Counted from the first letter of the stretch, positions 33,861 to 45,604 are shown. The stretch is 64,000 nt of DNA from Fennellomyces sp. T-0311 (GCA_025266875.1 JALLLT010000023.1:613528-677527); one strand, 5' to 3'. Notes: generated by a model not told the origin, from the sequence alone. Program-made: numbers and translations.

Positions 33861-35245
33861 TTAATTATTACGTTGACGGAATGCTTGATTTGCTTCACTA
33901 AGATACTCTTCTAGAGTGGGAGGTTGGATACAGAAGTATTTTGCTGATTGCCCTCCTCCCAAGCATACGTTTATGTTCTTGAACAAGACGGCAATAGGAT
34001 AGTACATCCCAACTGGGCTCAACAATATCTTTTGGTTCTTTGCGTAGTCAACAAATCCAAAAAGATTGAGTGTTCTTCCGAATTCCCATTCAACCGAGAT
34101 TCTGATCTTTGACATCTGTTGGTTCCGAATGGATTCAGGGCTAGTACGATCATCTATGGTGCTCGTTTAAGTATTGAACCATAATATGCTTATTATACAT
34201 TTATAAAATTAAATACCTCGAGGAACACGGTGAGGCGAACCCAAGTTTGGGTGTTGACGGTATGCAAGATCACCATACACTATGTATCGCGATCCATTAT
34301 CAAAATTCAATAAGCTCTCGAAGCGCTCAAGCAGACGAGATTCAGTTAGAAGATACCCATCATGGTGAGCGCCACAAACTGGGCCATAAAGACATGCTGT
34401 TATACCATCAGGCGTGGTAAGAGCTTGAAATTTTAGCGCGTGCTTATGCTGTAAAATAAATTACATACGTATTCCGTTGTTAGCAACCTTATGCTGTATA
34501 AATATGGATGTCAGTTGCATGCTTACTTTGTGCCCATTGAACAATAACTCCTGATCCTCAATTGGCTTACAGATGCCTCTAACCGTACCGTCAAGAAAGC
34601 CAATGCAATTCTGAATTGGTGCTCCTTCAAAATATGAGCATCGGTTATTCATGTTCTACAATAGCCACTTCTCTTTATGTATATATAATTATACCTTTGC
34701 CGTGGATAGCATTCGCGAATCGAGAAAGCTTCTGCGGTGTGAATTGGCTCTCGGCAAATTCCAACAATCCAGCGTACTTGTCGTAGAGGTAATCGATGAC
34801 GCCGTTGAAGATGATGCAAAGGGCAGTCTCTGACCGATCAAACAGGTCGTCCATGTCACAGTAACGTTGCGGATATGCTAGTCGACGCAGACAAATTGCC
34901 ATTGCTTCTTCTGTTGGGACTCGAAAACGAGAATGGATGCTATCTTCATTGAAAATGAGAGATGGCGGTAGCTCCATTACTTCAATGATTTTTCTGATCT
35001 GTTGATCCACTCAGAAGTTAATATTTGAAGGAAGTTAACAACTTGAGAACTAGCTCAAGATTTCTGTTTTTACGTACCTGTGCCTTTGTAAAGCGAAACT
35101 TTTTGAGACACTTTTCGTCCGTAATGCTGTCTAAGTTGAATGCCTTTCTTGGTTCTCTCGCAGCGAACTGTCTATAAATACTGCGCGCCAACAGAGTTTC
35201 AAGATTAACAAGGTTCTGGTCAAGAATCTCAGCATAGGTGGACAT
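33861..35245 (-). CDS. PIF/Harbinger-type DDE transposase
   Basis: Five exons (35245-35078, 34998-34695, 34624-34527, 34448-34217, 34153-33861) close to 364 residues with no stop or frameshift. DDE_Tnp_4-type signatures appear in order: CIGFLDGTVRGICKP (first Asp, DGT), NGHKHKHALKFQALTTPDG, GAHHDGYLL, YGDLAYRQHP (second Asp) and RISVEWEFGRT (Glu). N-terminal segments RFRVPTEEAMAICLRRLAYP and RFANAIHGKGAP match the HARBI1/PIF helix-turn-helix region. The third exon must start at 34624, because a nearer acceptor gives a stop. Convergent with the Crypton gene and bounded on the right by the TIR at 35430-35531. Catalytically complete by inspection. Confidence 0.88.
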
Positions 35246-35531
35246 GGTTGAATATATAAAAAATGGAAGAGAAAGAGGTGAAAAAAAGTCAACTACAATA
35301 TGACAACTGCTATTGTGCTTTTAGTAGATAAGCCTCTTCTGTGCAACTGTTCTTTCTTTATTTGTAGCAGCAGAGCCTGCCTCTTTCAAATCCAGATAAC
35401 ACACCGTAAATGGCAGGTAACACATTAAAATTCAATTTTGCAAAGTCCTAAAACCCTCTTATATAACGATATTTTGATATAACGATAAAGTTTGGGCTGT
35501 ACCATCGTATCGTTATATAAAGTGGCCACTG

Positions 35532-36046
35532 TATATCATTTACTCTTAATTGCTTATTAACAATGAATTACTTTAATTTTCTAATTTATAGCCACATCTT
35601 TATTTTGTCATGTATTTATTTTAATAATCTTGTTATCATGACTGATTAGATTATAGTAACATTATGTATTGTTGTTACTTTCTTTTTTTTTTACTTCATT
35701 AATATTGTGGTAAGAGAGAAATTGATCAGCAAAATGATAAGTTCTGTAAGAATCAAATATATCTTTATTATATTAATGGTTCTCTATTTATATTGCTCGA
35801 AATAAAACTCATAATTAAATAGCTGTGGTTAGGAGGATGCTATATTATATAGCTAATACAGTAATGTTTCTAGACTTCTTGGAAAATCTAGTCATGCTAA
35901 AAGGCTATCTAAAGTAAATAAATAATACAAAGAATGAAAAGAGACTTATAGAAGTATCTTTGAAGTTTAGATGTGCTTTATTGAATGCAATACTCTATGC
36001 TTTTATATCTTTTTGTATACTAAATCAGCAATGGCAGATTAGATAG
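35532..36046. other. AT-rich flank and left part of a dispersed repeat
   Basis: No gene. From about 35925 to the LTR at 36047 the sequence matches, in inverse orientation, the segment near 53290-53375 elsewhere in the window (shared CAAAGAATGAAA, CTTTGAAGTTT and CAGCAATGGCAGATT-type blocks). Confidence 0.5.
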
Positions 36047-36320
36047 TGTGTTATCTGATTTAGATAGTAATAGAAGAACAAATAGAAAAGAGAATAGGAA
36101 TCCTTTAAGACACGGATTTATTCTGAATAACAGATCAAGTTCAACTATCAATTCAATATTCCTTTTATACTGAGCAATACGTTGTATGGATTGCGCCATC
36201 CATGATTCTAAGTGACAATGTAGTACGGATTGCACCATCCTTGATTCTGAACGCGCATTAAGCTGAGTGCGACTCGGTATTTTAATCTTCCATTTTCGGA
36301 CTTAACTCTTGAACACCACA
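36047..36320 (-). mobile_element. Solo LTR, family 1, copy A (274 bp)
   Basis: Reads on the minus strand from TGTGGTGTTCAAG to CAGATAACACA. It contains a TATA-like box followed by GAATAAATCC, and is flanked by the 5-bp duplication GATAG (36042-36046 and 36321-36325). It is closely similar to the LTR at 43161-43433. No internal retroelement sequence is attached, so it is a solo LTR left by recombination. Confidence 0.9.
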
Positions 36321-37588
36321 GATAGTATTTCACCTTTAGAATTGCCTAAATAGATAGAGGATGTATAGGATCCTTTCCTTTATTCTAATCATGCAGATCT
36401 GAGGGTGTGTTTGACATCTGCCATGCTGTGTAATAACTGCATTGCTATATTGGAGTCAGTTCCATGTCCTGTTGAGTTTATCCTATTCATTCATATAGTG
36501 TAATTCTTAATACATATAGACAAGTTACTATGTAAGTACATTTCATGATGATGTTGAACCGATATGTGTTATCTGATAGGAAATACCTTCTATTATTATC
36601 ATCTGTGGTTGTTTCACCACACTCAACAATGTAGTTCTTGAGCTCATTGACCAGTTTTATTGTGACACCATACTTCTTCATGAAGTGCACCATTGCATCG
36701 TCCTCTATGAAACCCTCAGACATCTCTGATTAGTATGTCATCTAGCACTCTTCGACATTTCTATAACCAAGTTCTCTCCATTCTTCCCCCCAGCCAGAAC
36801 TTGCCTACCAATGGTATTTGAGCCACGGATCCAGTGTGGTGGTGATCACATACATAGGAGGTATCTGGTGGGGGTCTCCAGCTAGCGAGACTCAGTCCCG
36901 GTATTTTTTGGCAGTGGTTGAGGCTCCGAAGAAAATACCCTTGTTTGCAGCATGATTGGCAAAATTTCAATACCAGGTTGCTTATGCAAACTGACTTCTC
37001 TTTTTTTTCGTACCTGTTTTATGAATTCCTCTTATCGTTTACTGCATTCAGACCAGGCATTGTGTATACTCTCACTACAAATAAAAACAATTGCCAATTG
37101 AATGAATGTGCATTTCCACAAAGATAACTAATTTTGAGAGCATGTGTATACACCAATCAGCTACAACAACAATCGCATATGCACATTCAACAACAATTCT
37201 TTCAGTACTCAAAATCAAGGAGCAAATTATGTATGCTATATTCACATAAAAGCCCAGATAGGTTGTGCCTTGTTAAGCCTTCTCGACAAGATTATCACTA
37301 TCAGTAAAAGCATAACATTCTTCCAAGTAAACATCCCTACTATTTAGGTATGCAACTTGAACTCACAGATAAGTTAAGATCTGCTTTTTGTATGCTCTTT
37401 TCAACCAATGCATGCTTATCATGAACAATTTAACCACATAATACGCAGTACTGAGCAAATAGTCTACTCTAGGTTCAACAATAGTTATCCATGCCAGTAA
37501 TCAATTAATTGCTATGGCAGAATCCACTACTGCTTGCGATATCTATTTTACGTTTATGGCGGAAGGCTCAGAACCTAGAGATCTTTTA
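36321..37588. repeat. Dispersed repeat arm and gene-poor sequence
   Basis: From 36321 to about 36700 the sequence is an inverse copy of about 52920-53290 (shared blocks include GAACCGATATGTGTTATCTG and CTTCTATTATTATCATCTG). A minus-strand frame at 36487-36723 reads through this repeat without known family. The remainder to 37588 has short open frames only and no recognisable domain. Confidence 0.6.
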
Positions 37589-38271
37589 TTATCGTCTCAT
37601 TTGCTTGAGATGCTCTTGAAGAGCCCACAACGTTTGCCTTTTTGCAGGGAGAGGTAGACTGCGCCACATATTTTCAATTGCTTCGACAGCCTCCTGCTCC
37701 AATTTGCCTTCATCAATAAGACACTCAATTACCTCGATGATGATCTTGCGGCAGTTCCATTGACGATTGTCAGTTTTGTTGTGTCGCCATCCATCACCAT
37801 ACTTCTGCTCGAGCTCGCGGATTGCAGGACCACCAAATATTCCCACTGTATATTCGTCCCAAAATTGTGCCACCATTTCGATGTTCGACTTGAGTTTATA
37901 CTGCAGTGGGGCTGTGCTAGCATTTGGTGGTGCTGCCTGAGCTTGGTCATGCTCAGCAGTGTAAGCAGCTAAAGCGGGTGAATGCTGGTTATAGTGGCTA
38001 TGTATAATTGCTGACCCAACGGGTCATTGTGGGCTTGCAGCAAAACGATCCAAGGGTAGGTGTGTTATCTGGTTGAATGTAGGTGATAGTAGGAATATAA
38101 AGACAAATAGGAATCCTTTAAGACACGGATTTATTCTGAAGATCAGATCTCGTTCTACTATCCATTCAATAAAGCTTATATACTATTCTACTGCTATTGT
38201 ACTATGTGGTACAGGTACGTAGTACCATCCATGATTCTGAACGCTTATTCAGCTGAGTGCAATTCTCAGTA

Positions 38272-41200
38272 CACACCCGGAGGAACGGGAACACGAATTC
38301 AGAATTGCCTTTTTCTCGGCTTGTGAAATAGAGAGCTGCGAGAGTTTCCTCTTTGGGATAGTGCAAAAAACATGAAGAGCCGCTTGAATTTGGTGGCACA
38401 AAGGAGACGACGCTCCAAAAGCATTTTTTTATTTCAGACACGACCACAATGATCGCATTGAGAATATTACATCCAGTATGGTGCTCGCGAACAGTTTGAT
38501 CACCACATCCGTCTTACCTTCCATTTCACATTACAGTACTGTACGCATTCTTGAACAGCAACAGTCCAGACATAGCAGTAATCATGTCTTCCATAAATCA
38601 GTTCCTGGGTGCGAATAAATATCCATTAGTATAATGTTAAAAATATAACAGAGACGACTTACTATGATGTCTTAACGGAACCCGTGTTATCTGTCAAGTG
38701 TATAGTGTTAGTTATTCATATTGCAAAATGACTTAAAGTGTTTTTTACCTCAATGAGTGCATGGTGTGTAGTAATGACCTTCAAATCGTAAAGAAATCTG
38801 AAAAGCGAGTTAATTTTTCGAGCAATAGTGATTATGAGATGAACTTACACTTCCAGCTTTGACATAAATTAAACAACAAAATTTCAAAAAAAAAAAACCA
38901 GATTAATACAAATGTTGGGCTACTTAACCAACGAATGAGGGAAAGAGAGGGGTACAAAAGAGAAATTTGTCGGGCCCTGCTTTTAATGTCACCTTTATTT
39001 TACAGACATGCAAAGTCATACAATTCCTACGTTCAGAATCGCCAAACAATCAACTCAAACCAAAGCAGAAAGAAGAATAGAATGCTTCTGTGGTGTAGAG
39101 ATGATCGAAAAAAACCTGGAGCGCCACTTGCACAAAAGCAAGAAGCATCGAAAATACGCGCTTGAGCATGGAATCGCGTTGCCAGTCGAAATGGACCAGG
39201 ATCCCCATGATGATGACCAAGATCTCGGCTATGAAGACCAGTGGTACGATCAGGATGTTGGAAGCGTTGGCGGTTATTCCGGGAATCCAATGGAATGCGA
39301 CAACATCGAGGTTCCTGTGCAAAGTGCGCCCGAGGTTCTTGAAAGTAGTGATTCCGAGGAGCCTGGGGAAAGTGATTCCGAGGAAAGCGTTACAATTAGA
39401 CGCATCCTCAATAATGGTCCTGTTGGTGCATTCGACCGTTTCAATGCTGTAGACACCGGCATTCTAGTAGATGTAAGGTTATAGTGTGTATAGATTTCAG
39501 ACTAAGAAATTTTAAAAGGAACGTGGTAATCGCGATGATGACGAGTATGATGACCCACCACCACGCGTCGAGCAGCCAGGTGAATTCACTCTCGACTTTA
39601 CAGCATCGACTGCTCGAAACGTGAACCCATACTTTCCATACGGAAGTAAGCTCGAATTTCGTCTACGCGCCTTGTTCGACGGCGATGATCGGCTCTCATC
39701 ACGCCCAGTAAAGCGACAGATCCTAAAATTGGTGATGGATGTACTCGAAATGGCGCGTGAGGATCCAAACCTGAAAGCCCCAACTATGCACTGGGTGATG
39801 AATTATGAAAGCTATCAAAGCAATCATATCCCACAGCTGGAGATGACCACGATCCCAAAAATTGTTAGCATCACCAGACGAAACGCAGCCGGTGTTGCTG
39901 AAAGACTGGAGGAAGTCATCGACCTCCATATCTACAAGCCTTCGGAAGTAGTGAAGCATTTAATTGCTAATCCTCGCTTGTCGAAGCACCTTAGTGCACT
40001 CCCAGACAGGTCGCCTAATGCTAGCACATCACTGACACAGGGTGAGAAATGGAAAACCTGCCCGCTCTTCCAGCACCCAATGGTCAGCACCAGCAACGGC
40101 GATCTCTGGGTTGGCGACTTTGTCGTTCCTAACTCTGATCCCTATTCCAACATTCTCTACAAGCTGGTATCGTTTTACACGAACAACGGCTGTGTGATGG
40201 CAGATGCATGCATAGCATTCAGAGCCCAGCTTCCGAGCAACCACCATGATATTATCGCGCTTTCGAAACCTATGGATGTGAATCAGCAGCAGCAGCAGTT
40301 TCAATATGTTCCGCTTGACTTGGATGGTTTTCACCTGCACCCACAAAACAACATTCTGCAAACACTGGACCACTATGGTTATGTCGCTCTCACCAACGGT
40401 GCTATTATTTATGACAATGTAAGATACGACATAATTCATCATACTAGCATCTTCGAGGCTCGGTATCGATGTATGCCAGCATCTGGTCAGTGTTATCGCA
40501 AAGTCCGTGTCGTACCTATCAACTTGTTTTCGGACGATACTAGCGGAAATACAACAAAAAAGTGGAACAAATTTGACAGCTGGTCTATGGTTCCAGCAGC
40601 CCTTCCTCTTGACGAGAGAAACAAAAGGGAGAATACTTTTTTGCTGTGCGTCCATAAGCGACTCTCAGCAATCAACATGCTTGAAGAAATCGTTCGCGAT
40701 GTTCGACAGCTTGAAGACGGAATGATTATGTACGATGCAGTCAACAATGAAGAAGTGCTGGTGATTTCCCCATTGAACTTCATCATTGGCGACAATGCCA
40801 GACATTCTGAGCTTGCATGCCATAAGGGTGCAAGGGCAAATTTTCCGTGTCGCAAATGCTTCTATTCGCCAAAAACCGCAAATCCAAATGTTGAACAACA
40901 TAGTAACCTCACTTATCGTACGAAAGAGGACATCATCGCTTTGACAACTGATAACGCTGTCTCTGTTCACAGCATATGCCTTCCCAATGGACAGACTAGC
41001 AACAGTCTCGACGCCCTTAGCTTCAAGAAGACCGGTAGCGAAATTTTACTTGATCTCCGGTCATTCGACCAGACAATGGATCTCCCAATCGAAATACTCC
41101 ATAGTTTGATGCTTGGAGTTACGAAGTACTTAGTATACTCGATGATCAAGTATCTCAATGCCGTCGAAACGAGTCAGCTTCAAACGAAACTACGCACGTA

Positions 41201-42651
41201 TAACTCTAAAGCTTTTGGTCGGGTCATGGGCAGCTGCTTGCGCGTAACAAGTATGTCGTTTGTCGGCCGAGATTTCAAGATCATGTCGCAACAGCTTCCA
41301 ATCATACTCAACGACCTTCTATTCTGCGAGTGGTCTGGACTTGCAATAGACAGAAGAAGGGTTCTTGAGGGCTGGCTTCGCTGCTTTACGATACATGGCG
41401 AACTTATTTCTTTGGTTTATATGGGACAAATTCAGCATGACTATGACCAGTATATCGATTTAATTGATACAAAGGTCAAAGCCCTTACTGTGTTTGTAAC
41501 TGAAATCGAGAGTATGTGCGCAACAGTTAGCAACACCGGTCCAAGAATTATCAGCGAAACGTCAAAGCTACATATCTTGCACCATCTCAAGGACGACCTC
41601 TCACGCTTTGCGCCAGCCATCCACTACGAAAGCGAAAAAGGCGAACAATTTAATAAGTTCATCCGCGAGCATATCCAACACACCAATCGACACAACCCTT
41701 CCCGCGATGTTCTTACTCTCTTCGGTCGTCAATTTATGTTTCGGCATATAATTGACGGTGGGTTCTGGGCTGACAAAAAATCCGAAGAACGAATCAGTGC
41801 TGGCGATGGGATCTTGGATTATATGGATAATCATCCTGAGTTTGGTCCGATATACCTCGGTGGAGATCGCCAATTCACGGATAACAACAGCTCTTTGAAG
41901 GAGTTCAAGAAAGGTCTCGCCGCATTTTTCTTGGATCTCGAATCAGACATCGACTCGAACCCTCTATATATTCTTGCTTCAATTGAAGATATAGTTGAGG
42001 AAGATGGGTCAAAGTACGTTCATCTGAATGTCTATGAGCCAATTCGGTATATCCCAAACCAAACACGACCATTAGGAGTTTGCCAGTTTCCAACATCTAT
42101 TTACTCAAGCTGCATCAAAGATCCAGCCTCCAACCTAATCGTAACGCCGAGCAACCCCGTAAATATTTCCTATCCTTTGGAAAGCATTCGTATGGAGGAG
42201 GTAGTAGACCTGCAGCCGTGCTGTTCGAGAGAAAGAGACTATGTTATCAACGCTTCCAAGTTCGGTACTTTGTGGTATATGCTCCAACGCGACATTCAAA
42301 ACCTTTATATGACAGACTTACTATAGACTACATTGTTTTTACTATTATTATTTTATATTAACTAGATTATTGTTTGCTTCTACAGTCGTGCATGGCTTGT
42401 CACAATTCGACTTAGCGAAATTTCTGAAGTTTTCAAGCTGTGTGACCATTTTTAAACTCTAATGCTCCTACTTTTCCAAATAGAGCAGGTTTGTGTTAAT
42501 GTTGAACAAAACCTTTAGCTTCTCCGCTGGGCTCCTCACGGTCCCCCAAGTGCTCCCCCAGCATTTTATTGCCTACGGCCAATAAGATACGGTAAAATTT
42601 TTGGCGGAGCCATAGATTTGCCTATTTTATATCTTGGCACCTCCGGGTGTG
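38272..42651 (+). mobile_element. Plavaka/CMC-like DNA transposon (4.38 kb)
   Basis: Starts CACACCCGGAGG and ends CCTCCGGGTGTG, a perfect 12-bp inverted repeat, with a TA duplication (38270-38271 and 42652-42653). The empty site can be read directly because the target is an LTR with other copies in this window (CAG-TA-TTTG versus CGG-TA-TTTT). Termini that begin CACA/CACT are usual for the CACTA-Mirage-Chapaev group, and a TA target duplication is known for Mirage-type members. It carries one large transposase-like gene on the plus strand. Confidence 0.85.
39008..42326 (+). CDS. Plavaka-like (CMC superfamily) transposase
   Basis: Two exons (39008-39472 and 39519-42326) give about 1090 residues with no break. 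The N-terminus has a C2H2-like finger (CFCGVEMIEKNLERHLHKSKKH). An acidic linker follows, then the large transposase region. Family-like features are the FSDDTSGNTTKKWNKFDSW segment, which in Plavaka proteins precedes the core, KRENTFLLCVHKRLSA, and a Cys/His cluster ELACHKGARANFPCRKC. Assignment is from remembered family motifs and supported by the CACA termini; I cannot place the DDE residues with certainty. The gene looks intact, which with clean termini suggests a fairly recent insertion. Confidence 0.75.
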
Positions 42652-43160
42652 TATTTGAATTCTTATCTGGGCTTAACTCCTTAACACCTTCTCGGTCTTA
42701 ACTCCTGGACACCACACGGTGCAATAGGCGATGGCATATTCGAAGATACATAATGGCCGAGACCGCGAACAAATCGCTCATAATGAGAAAAAGAGCAATA
42801 AAGCACAGGAATATCCTCATTACAGCGTGTGTTCTGCCTCTCAATTCTTTCGACTGCTTGTTCTATGCACTGGAAACGTTGATCAATGCTCACAGACAAA
42901 CGTTGCGTGCTCTCGTGGGCCTGAGCAAAACGTCTATCTATGGTATCAACCATTTGTGGCATTAGACGATGCAGATCCTGATCTAATGGTGGACGCGCTT
43001 CTTATTCCAAGGCAACTGAACGAAGTGAGTCTGCAAAAGTCCTGTAATTGGCACTGCAGAAAACAGGTTCCTGCCAGATGAGCCACTCAGGAAACTGTTA
43101 CATTAAAAAAACGGAATCCTATAAATTTCATTTACTTAGAAACCCACAACTTAGCGGCAC

Positions 43161-43433
43161 TGTGGTGTCCAAGAGTTAAGTCCGAAAATGGAAGATTAAA
43201 TACCGAATCGCACTCAGCTTAATGCGTGTTCAGAATCAAGGATGGTGCAATCCGTACTACATTGTCACTTAGAATCATGGATGGCGCAATCCGTACAACG
43301 TATTGCCCAGTATATAAGGAATATTGAATTGATAGTTGAACTTGATCTGTTATTCAGAATAAATCCATGTCTCAATGGATTCCTATTGTCTCTTCTATTT
43401 GTTCTTCTATCACTATCTAAACCAGATAACACA
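43161..43433 (+). mobile_element. Solo LTR, family 1, copy B (273 bp)
   Basis: Plus-strand LTR from TGTGGTGTCCAAGAG to CAGATAACACA, with a TATATAAGG box and GAATAAATCC downstream. It is flanked by the perfect 5-bp duplication GGCAC (43156-43160 and 43434-43438). It interrupts the decayed Crypton between its recombinase core and linker. Confidence 0.93.
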
Positions 43434-44968
43434 GGCACCATATCGTAATGACCTGCCATACCTCCAAGATGATGGTGCGAAAGTATATCATCAGTTTCCA
43501 AAAATTAGGGCCAGCAATTTCCTTCAGTAGCTCTCCCGATCTATATCTTTGTTGCCAATAGTCGACCTCTGGGAAAACCTGCTTTTTCAAAGGTTCAGGT
43601 GGGTCTAGGGCGGCATGTGGCAAGTGGAAAGCGCCACCTCGGGTTGGAAAACCAGCAATCGAGCACATCGCCTGCTTGGGAAGGCTGGTTAAGTACGAGG
43701 CAATGAAAGAATCAGCACCCCAGCGACCAGCTCTACGTTGCTGGTTGTCAGCAACATCATCTTCATTCATCAATCTCGCAAAGCAACCGCGCAGCGCATG
43801 TGTCACCTTGGACGTGTTAATGCCAAGGAGAGCAAAGACATTTCTGTAGGAATTGTAGTGCGTATCATACGAGTACTTCCTGTGGGGACCATCACCAAAG
43901 ATTACATGGACATTATACCAATTGGCGCACTCGGACATATCTGGGTAGTGTTCATCACGAGAAATATGCCAATGGTAAAAGAAGTAAAAAGCCATGGCTC
44001 CGAGTGGACACAAGAGAACTTCCTTGTTCCGAAATGCAGAACCAAACCCCCGGCCACCAAGCTGATTCTGCTTGCTGTGATCCATGTTGATAACCAGAGC
44101 TTGGCACTCTGTTGGACCTTCATTATCACATGGAACACAGTAGAGGTCGGAAAGCTGCATTTTTCTGGCCGTCTGGCTATGGCCAAGGATTGCGTGAGCC
44201 ATAAGGATATCAAAACGATCCCTGACTGCCTTGGCGTTGTTCTTGGTCAAGTAATACTTGCTAATGTCAACAAGCTCATCGTACGTGTAACCATCGGCCA
44301 TAGTACCAATCCCGCGATTCTCAAAGCTTTCATGGTGTCTTTTTGTCTCGTTACGGTCCAATGAATTCAAAACAGACTTGACTGCTTTTCTATGTAGATG
44401 CTTGATGAACTTTGCACCTGGCTGTGCCTGCTGTTGCCTCCACAAGTCAACGATCGGCTTGACATAGTGGCCAACAGTTTTCGCATTCAGTGGCTTAGGC
44501 ATTCCGTTGGGTCCAGGCTTTTCATGCTAATTTCCTCGAGGAAATGACAACCTCTCATAACCAGAGAACAAGTTTTCCTTCATGAACGAGCTCTTTATCA
44601 TGAAACTTGCGCACATTTTTGCACCAGTGCTGCATATTTTAGAAATAACTTCCAGAGTAAGCAAAACTACATTTTATATTACGCCTCATGCCTTGTATTG
44701 TTGAGCACACCTTAAATTCCTTTTGCCTTGGATTATAGGCTAAATTCGTGTTTTCTGCGCGCACCTGATTCCGGTCTTCGATGGAATCCCTGATTGCATC
44801 GTTGATATCGTCATCATTTCTTTTGTTATGTAACAGAACGCTGCCCATTTGCTGTTCTAAAACTTCGCCTCCATTTGCTTCACGTAAGGCGGCAAGAACG
44901 GCATGATGAATAGCCTCTTCATTGCTGATGGCAGGCGCTTTTCTTGCTGCGGATTTTGTACGAGCCAT

Positions 44969-45249
44969 CTTTCTGACTTTCGATAGAAGGAAGTGTAAAG
45001 CGTAGAAGTAAGGTTGCGAAGGATAAAAAAGTATAAAAAAGGTGTGTGTAACACTAAATCGAGCAGCAGCACAGTACCATCACTGTTCCTAGGTCTCAGA
45101 AAAAGTTAAGATGGGTTATACAAAGTAGCTGGATAGGCCAGTTACAGTTCGAGGATGCGATTTATTAAGACACAGACTGTTAATACCAAGGTATTGACAC
45201 TCTGTACTAATAAAATACTTAGGTATCCAGAGTCTCCACTTGTTACACA
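44969..45249. other. Spacer, nothing recognised
   Basis: Upstream region of the decayed Crypton on the minus strand and downstream region of the decayed hAT gene. No gene or clear transposon end seen. Confidence 0.4.
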
Positions 45250-45604
45250 GCGCTAGGACTGAGACTGGACAGGAGACTGGATGTCAAGATACATGTCAGT
45301 ATCATTGGTCTTGATGTAGTAGCTCTTAAGCTTATCCTTACCAATGGAACAAGCAAAGGCAATGTCTGGGATCTCCTCCTTGATTGTCTCGAGATGGTTG
45401 AGCAGGTCATTGTAGTTGACAATGACTTTGTTGATGATGAGGTAGGTACTGCCGAAAACGTTCTTTGTTACTTTCTAGAACTTGCCGAGGAGGGACGCAA
45501 CTTGCTCCAGATACTGCCAGTCTTCATTCTTCAGCTGGCAATCTCTAAGGTTGTTGAACAACCTTATTACCACATGGTACAGCATTCGCAGCAACAGGGC
45601 ACGC

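Larger units (their letters stand above)
28980..35531. mobile_element. 6.55-kb TIR unit carrying SANT-like, Crypton recombinase and Harbinger DDE genes
   Basis: Both ends start CAGTGG(T/C)C(G/A)CTTTATATAA and share further blocks about 70-110 bp inside, including GTTTTAGGACTTTGCAAAATTGA (left near 29089-29111, right near 35437-35459 in inverse), plus repeated TATAACGATA motifs. The unit is flanked by TA on both sides (28978-28979 and 35532-35533). Inside, in order: a SANT/Myb-like gene (+), a Crypton-type tyrosine recombinase (+) and a PIF/Harbinger-type DDE transposase (-). PIF/Harbinger elements normally encode exactly a DDE protein and a Myb/SANT protein, so these two plus the TIRs look like one element, with the Crypton either inserted between them or carried as cargo. 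The TIR motif also resembles pogo/Tigger ends, but no pogo transposase is present. Confidence 0.7.
38061..42716 (-). mobile_element. LTR of family 1, copy C, interrupted by a DNA transposon
   Basis: The two outer parts (38061-38271 and 42652-42716) are the two portions of one family-1 LTR on the minus strand. Removing the inserted element and one TA gives 274 bp, the same length as copies A and B. It begins TGTGGTGTCCAGGAG at 42716 and ends CAGATAACACA at 38061. Its own flanks (GTAGG and CGGTG) do not form an obvious 5-bp duplication, so the LTR may come from recombination between two copies. It lies within the decayed Crypton gene. Confidence 0.8.
37589..44968 (-). pseudogene. Decayed Crypton tyrosine recombinase, split by two LTRs and a Plavaka-like element
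   Basis: Read on the minus strand from right to left. The N-terminus at 44968-44639 shows RAENTNLAYNPRQKEF, shared with the intact Crypton. The recombinase core at 44502-43440 has HxxR in THALRGCF, RRAGRW and SYLTSLP. The linker and coiled coil are at about 43080-42717, and the GCR1_C domain at 37990-37589 (MVAQFWDEY ... GPAIRELEQKYG). Damage: frame breaks between 44640 and 44502, the first catalytic Arg replaced (AILGHSQTAR where the intact copy has ALMRGDNVR), a TAA in the linker near 43010, a solo LTR (43161-43433), and a second LTR (38061-42716) that itself contains a 4.38-kb transposon. It belongs to the same family as the 31-33 kb copy but is clearly diverged. Confidence 0.85.

Noticed and set aside
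28980..35531. Classifying the TIR unit as a pogo/Tigger element from its TATAACGA-rich ends
   Set aside because: No DDE/CENP-B-type pogo transposase lies between the ends; the only DDE gene is of PIF/Harbinger type. The resemblance of ends is noted but not used as the label.
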